Source: Streptomyces liliiviolaceus (lineage in GTDB: Bacteria > Actinomycetota > Actinomycetes > Streptomycetales > Streptomycetaceae). Taken from it: DNA of 64,000 nt. A model generated the notes under the pieces. The model had not been told where the DNA came from and made no database searches. It saw only the letters and a list, made by a program, of their open reading frames with translations. The position numbers and the translations under genes are program-made. The stretch covers positions 2,170,001-2,234,000 of the forward strand of contig NZ_JAGPYQ010000002.1 of assembly GCF_018070025.1 (NCBI RefSeq). Direction: 5' to 3'. Of this stretch, positions 60,501 through 64,000 are shown in pieces (positions within the stretch are counted from its first letter, which is position 1; each line of letters opens with the position of its first letter).

Positions 60501-62117
60501 ATGCTGTCAACGCGCCAACGCCGTGCCTTCACCTGTGCCATGACGCTGGCCCTGCTGGGAGCAGGGCTGCCGTCGGTGGCCGCGGCCGCCGCCGACCGAC
60601 CCGACCTGTCCCGCTTCCACGACCAGACCATCAAGTGGTCGGCCTGCCCGGGCGACGGACTGCCCGACGGCCTGCAGTGCGGGAAGGTGACCGTCCCCGT
60701 CGACTACGCGAACCCCACAGGCGGGACGCTCGACCTGGCCATGGCCAGATTCCGGGCGACCGGCAAGTCCAGAGGCTCGGTGCTGCTGAACTTCGGCGGC
60801 CCCGGCGGTCCGGGAGTCGGCGAACTCGCCGACGGCGGCAAGGACTTCATGGGGCTCACGAACGGCTACGACGTGGTGACCTTCGATCCGCGCGGCGTCG
60901 GCAGGAGCTCGCCGGTCAGCTGCGGCGAGGGCATGGACGACGGAACGCAGGCCCCCGACCCCGACGCGGAGACCGGGGCCGAGGCGGAAGCGGACGAGAG
61001 CGACGATCCGAGGGCCGCACTCGAAGTGCTGCGCGAGCTCGCCGCGGACTGCGTCGAGCACTCCGGGCCGGTGCTTCGGCACATCGGCACGGTCGACGCC
61101 TCGCGCGACCTCGACGTGATGCGGGCGGCCCTCGGCGACAAGAAGCTCAACTACCTCGGGTTCTCGTACGGGACGCGGCTGGGCGCGGTGTACGCGGCCC
61201 AGTTCCCCGACAGGACCGGCCGTATGGTCCTCGACGGCGTGGACACCCTCACCGAACCGCTCAGCGAGCAGGGCGTCACCGGCGCCCAGGGCCAGCAGAC
61301 CGCCCTGGAGGACTTCCTCGACTGGTGCACCGAGGACGTCGACTGCGCGTTCGGCCAGGACCCGCGCTCGGCCCGGGAGGAGGTGCTGCGGCTGATCGGC
61401 TCACTCGACGCGGACCCGGTGCCGTCGGACTTCGGCATACCGTTCTCCGGCCAGGACCTGGTGGGCGCGATAGGCCAGGCCCTCTACAGCAAGGAGCTGT
61501 GGCCGGCCCTGTCGCACGCGCTCACTTCGCTGGTCCAGGACGGGGACACACGGGGCATCATGGGGTTCTACGTGGGCGGCAGTGCGCTCCCGCGCAACGA
61601 ACTCCCCCACAAGGACCTCTCCCGTCCGGGTCTCCCCCGTGAGGACGGCGGTCTCGTCGACGAGGGCGAGATCCCGCTCGACAACCTCCCGGCCGCGCTC
61701 ATGGCCGTCAACTGCGCCGACGACCCCGACCGGCCCACCGCCGACCAGGTAGTCGGGAATCTCGGCAGGCTGCGTGCCGCGTACGAGCAGGCGTCTCCGG
61801 TCTTCGGCCGGTACCGGCTGGCCCAGGCCCTGATGTGCTACGGACGCCCCAAGGGCACCTCGTACATCCGCGACGAGGTACGGGACGTCGACACCCCGAA
61901 GATGCTCCTCGTCGGGACCCGCGGCGACCCCGCCACGCCGTACCGCTGGACCACCGAGACCGCGGACCGGCTCGGCCCGTCGGCCGTCGTCCTCGACAAC
62001 AAGGGCGAGGGCCACACCGGTTACTCCTCGTCGAAGTGCGTGCACCGGAAGATCGACGACTTCCTGCTGTACGGGCGACTGCCGGCCGACGGCAGCTCGT
62101 GCGGCTCGGAGGAGTGA
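60501..62117 (+). CDS. Secreted alpha/beta-hydrolase, tripeptidyl-aminopeptidase (SlpD/TAP) type
   Basis: 538 aa. Signal peptide (TRQRRAFTCAMTLALLGAGL to AAAAA-DR). Oxyanion region LLNFGGPGGPGVGEL, FDPRGVGRSSPVSC, nucleophile elbow GFSYGT (Ser), C-terminal TAP-like lid with VGTRGDPATPYRWTTETADR (Asp) and GEGHTGYSSSKC (His). Such enzymes remove tripeptides or hydrolyse esters outside the cell. GGGAGG lies 4 nt before the ATG at 60501. A charged acidic insertion (EAEADESDD) lies near residue 165. Confidence 0.88.
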   Translation: MLSTRQRRAFTCAMTLALLGAGLPSVAAAAADRPDLSRFHDQTIKWSACPGDGLPDGLQCGKVTVPVDYANPTGGTLDLAMARFRATGKSRGSVLLNFGGPGGPGVGELADGGKDFMGLTNGYDVVTFDPRGVGRSSPVSCGEGMDDGTQAPDPDAETGAEAEADESDDPRAALEVLRELAADCVEHSGPVLRHIGTVDASRDLDVMRAALGDKKLNYLGFSYGTRLGAVYAAQFPDRTGRMVLDGVDTLTEPLSEQGVTGAQGQQTALEDFLDWCTEDVDCAFGQDPRSAREEVLRLIGSLDADPVPSDFGIPFSGQDLVGAIGQALYSKELWPALSHALTSLVQDGDTRGIMGFYVGGSALPRNELPHKDLSRPGLPREDGGLVDEGEIPLDNLPAALMAVNCADDPDRPTADQVVGNLGRLRAAYEQASPVFGRYRLAQALMCYGRPKGTSYIRDEVRDVDTPKMLLVGTRGDPATPYRWTTETADRLGPSAVVLDNKGEGHTGYSSSKCVHRKIDDFLLYGRLPADGSSCGSEE

Positions 62118-62152
62118 GCCACGTACACGTACGACACACGCGGGCGGCCGGT

Positions 62153-63415
62153 TCAGAAGTCGACCGGGTCGCGGACGATCGGGCACGTCATGCAGTGCCC
62201 GCCGCCCCTCCCCCGCCCCAGCTCGGCGCCGACGATGGTGATGACCTCGACGCCCGCCTCGCGCAGCAGGGCGTTGGTCTGGGTGTTGCGGTCGTACGTG
62301 AACACCACGCCGGGCTCAAGCGCGACGGCGTTGTTGCCGCTGTCCCACTGCTGGCGCTCCGAGGCGTAGACGTCGCCGCCCGTCTCGACGACCCGCAGTG
62401 CGGGAAGTCCGAGGGCCTTGGCCACGACGTCCACGAAGGGGCGGGAGCCCTCGTCGGTCAGTTCGACGCCGGGTGCCTTGTCGGCGGGCCGCAGGGAGAA
62501 GGTGTGGACCTTGTCCATGATGGTCGGGTACAGGGTCACGAGGTCGCGGTCGGCGAAGGTGAACACGGTGTCGAGGTGCATCGCGGACCGCAGTCTGGGC
62601 ATGCCCGCGACGATCACGTGCTCGGCGGCCCCCTGGGCGAACAGGGCGGCCGCGACCTGGGTGATGGCCTGGCGGGAGGTGCGCTCGCTCATGCCCATGA
62701 GGACCACGCCGTTGCCGACGGGCATGATGTCGCCGCCCTCGAACGTGGCCTGCCCCCAGTCGAGTTCGGGATCCCCCCACCACACCGTGGAGCCCCGGTA
62801 GTCCGGGTGGAAGGTGTAGATCGCCTTCATGAGGAGCGTCTCGTCGTGCCGGGCGGGCCAGTACAGCGGGTTGAAGGTGAGCCCGCCGTAGAGCCAGCAG
62901 GTCGTGTCCCGGGTGTAGAGGGTGTTCGGCAGCGGCGGCATCAAGTACTCGCGTGCGCCGGTCGATTCGCGGGCCAGCGCCACGTAGCCGTCGCGGAACT
63001 CGTCGGGCAGGTCGACGGTGGACAGGCCGCCGATCAGGTACTCGGCGAGTCCGCGGGGCTCCAGTGACTCCAGGAAGGCGCGGGTGTCGTCGAGGAGTCC
63101 GAGGCCGACCTCGTTCGCGGTGATCTTCCGGTCGAGCAGCCAGTCGCGTGCCTGCGGGTCGGCGACGGTCTGTGCGAGCAGGTCGTGCAGTTCGACGACG
63201 TCGACGTCCCGTTCGCGCATCTTGTCGACGAAGTCGGCGTGGTCGCGCTGGGCGTTCTCCACCCACATGACGTCGTCGAAGAGCAGGTCGTCGGAGTTGG
63301 TGGGGGTGAGTCTGCGGTGGGCGAGGCCGGGTGCGCAGACCAGTACCTTGCGCAGTCTGCCGACCTCGGAGTGGACGCCGTACGCGGGCCGGGTCGGGGT
63401 GTCCTGTGGGGTCAC
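62153..63415 (-). CDS. arcA: Arginine deiminase
   Basis: 420 aa. Converts arginine to citrulline and ammonia. The guanidinium-binding and catalytic regions are visible: [12 protein letters not shown] (Glu/Asp), the His of [25 protein letters not shown] and the nucleophile Cys408 in [16 protein letters not shown] start with AAAGG upstream. The antiporter gene lies 37 nt upstream on the same strand, so the pair resembles a partial arcDA pathway; ornithine transcarbamylase and carbamate kinase are not in view. Confidence 0.93.
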   Translation of the reverse strand: MTPQDTPTRPAYGVHSEVGRLRKVLVCAPGLAHRRLTPTNSDDLLFDDVMWVENAQRDHADFVDKMRERDVDVVELHDLLAQTVADPQARDWLLDRKITANEVGLGLLDDTRAFLESLEPRGLAEYLIGGLSTVDLPDEFRDGYVALARESTGAREYLMPPLPNTLYTRDTTCWLYGGLTFNPLYWPARHDETLLMKAIYTFHPDYRGSTVWWGDPELDWGQATFEGGDIMPVGNGVVLMGMSERTSRQAITQVAAALFAQGAAEHVIVAGMPRLRSAMHLDTVFTFADRDLVTLYPTIMDKVHTFSLRPADKAPGVELTDEGSRPFVDVVAKALGLPALRVVETGGDVYASERQQWDSGNNAVALEPGVVFTYDRNTQTNALLREAGVEVITIVGAELGRGRGGGHCMTCPIVRDPVDF

Positions 63416-63452
63416 GGGCTGCCTTTCGCGGAGTGGGTCCGGGTCTGCGGGG

Positions 63453-64000
63453 TCAGAGGCTGATCCAGCCGCGCGCGAGCGCGACGACGCCCACGACGGC
63501 CCCGGCCACCGAGACCGCGAGGATGACGAGTTCGCGGGGCGAGAAGAGCCGGCGGCCCTGTTCACGGCGGGCCATGACGAACAGGATCGTGGCGGGGGCG
63601 TAGACGATGAGGGACACGAGGAGGTACTTGAGGCCGGCCGCGTAGATGAGGAACGCGGTGTAGACGGTGGCCAGGGCGGCGACCGGGAGGTCCCACCGGC
63701 CCGCGCCGCCGGACCGCGCGACCATGACGGCGAACGCGGCGGCCAGCAGGAACGGGATGAGGGTCAGGGCGCTGGTCAGATCGAGCGCGAAGTTGAACGC
63801 GTCGTCCGAGAAGAGCGTGACGACGAGCACGATCTGGGTCAGCACGGTGGTGATCAGCAGGGCGGGCACGGGCACGTCGGCCGCCGTGGAGCGCCCCAGG
63901 AAGCGGGGCATGTCCTCGTCCTTCGCGGCGACGAAGAGCACTTCGGCGGCCATCAGGGTCCAGGCGAGGTAGGCGCCGAGGACGGAGACGATCAGGCCGA
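63453..64000 (-). CDS. Basic amino acid (arginine/ornithine) antiporter, APC family, C-terminal part
   Basis: Truncated by the window edge; at least 182 residues with about six helices are present. [40 protein letters not shown] and [20 protein letters not shown] match the ArcD/LysP-like APC antiporters. With arcA it should exchange external arginine for ornithine or citrulline. The frame is open from the last full codon at 63998. Confidence 0.85.
   Translation of the reverse strand, partial: GLIVSVLGAYLAWTLMAAEVLFVAAKDEDMPRFLGRSTAADVPVPALLITTVLTQIVLVVTLFSDDAFNFALDLTSALTLIPFLLAAAFAVMVARSGGAGRWDLPVAALATVYTAFLIYAAGLKYLLVSLIVYAPATILFVMARREQGRRLFSPRELVILAVSVAGAVVGVVALARGWISL

Overview
The window looks like a Streptomyces chromosome. 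It has very high G+C with G/C-rich third codon positions. It also carries lineage markers: a conservon (cvnABCD plus a P450), a long chaplin with a sortase motif, a streptophobe membrane protein, a DUF5709 protein, a cysteine-rich sulfur leader peptide, a DasR-type chitinase operator and rare TTA codons. No tRNA, rRNA, CRISPR, prophage or PKS/NRPS cluster was seen. Both ends are cut: a start fragment at 1-55 (minus) and an amino-acid antiporter running off the right end.

Layout. 0-7 kb: streptophobe protein, methyltransferase, then a leftward operon of double-FHA ABC transporter, Pro-rich SH3-like protein and soluble Ser/Thr kinase, and a TTA-containing hypothetical. 7-10 kb: NTF2-like protein, aldo/keto reductase and divergent LysR regulator. 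10-16 kb: conservon cvnA-B-C-D with a CYP157-like P450 that lacks the EXXR motif, facing a conventional P450. 16-25 kb: mostly single genes (adenosine deaminase, VOC protein, dienelactone hydrolase, secreted PI-PLC-like protein, DUF5709, lone DUF3662, GH19 chitinase, aldehyde dehydrogenase with a MarR regulator). 25-31.5 kb: AmiC-like cytosolic binding protein and urtABCDE (urea/short-amide ABC importer). 31.5-38 kb: nucleotidyltransferase, then a sulfone/sulfonate scavenging operon (sfnG, FMN reductase, sfnB, ssuD-like) with a leader peptide and a divergent LysR.

38-51 kb is the most interesting part, a probable light-response island. It holds an SDR-DUF2867 protein, a DNA photolyase, a MerR/B12-binding LitR repressor divergent from a LitS-type ECF sigma factor, and a second ECF sigma/anti-sigma pair (SigK/RskA type). 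Facing these is a five-gene operon with 4-nt overlaps (FAD amine oxidase-like, DUF1365, two cyclopropane-synthase-like methyltransferases, DUF1295) that should modify membrane fatty acids. No carotenoid genes are in the window, so the output of this light circuit appears to be DNA repair plus lipid remodelling.

51-64 kb: SPW-repeat protein, ArsR-SRPBCC fusion with an operator inside its promoter, TTA-containing phosphotransferase, acetyltransferases, small stress membrane protein, MFS exporter, acyltransferase, a MITE-like inverted-repeat element, long chaplin, secreted tripeptidyl-aminopeptidase-like hydrolase, and arginine deiminase with its antiporter.

Most convergent gene junctions carry either a Streptomyces palindromic intergenic repeat, a strong hairpin or a short tandem duplication. 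All functional statements come from reading motifs and gene order; no database search was run.
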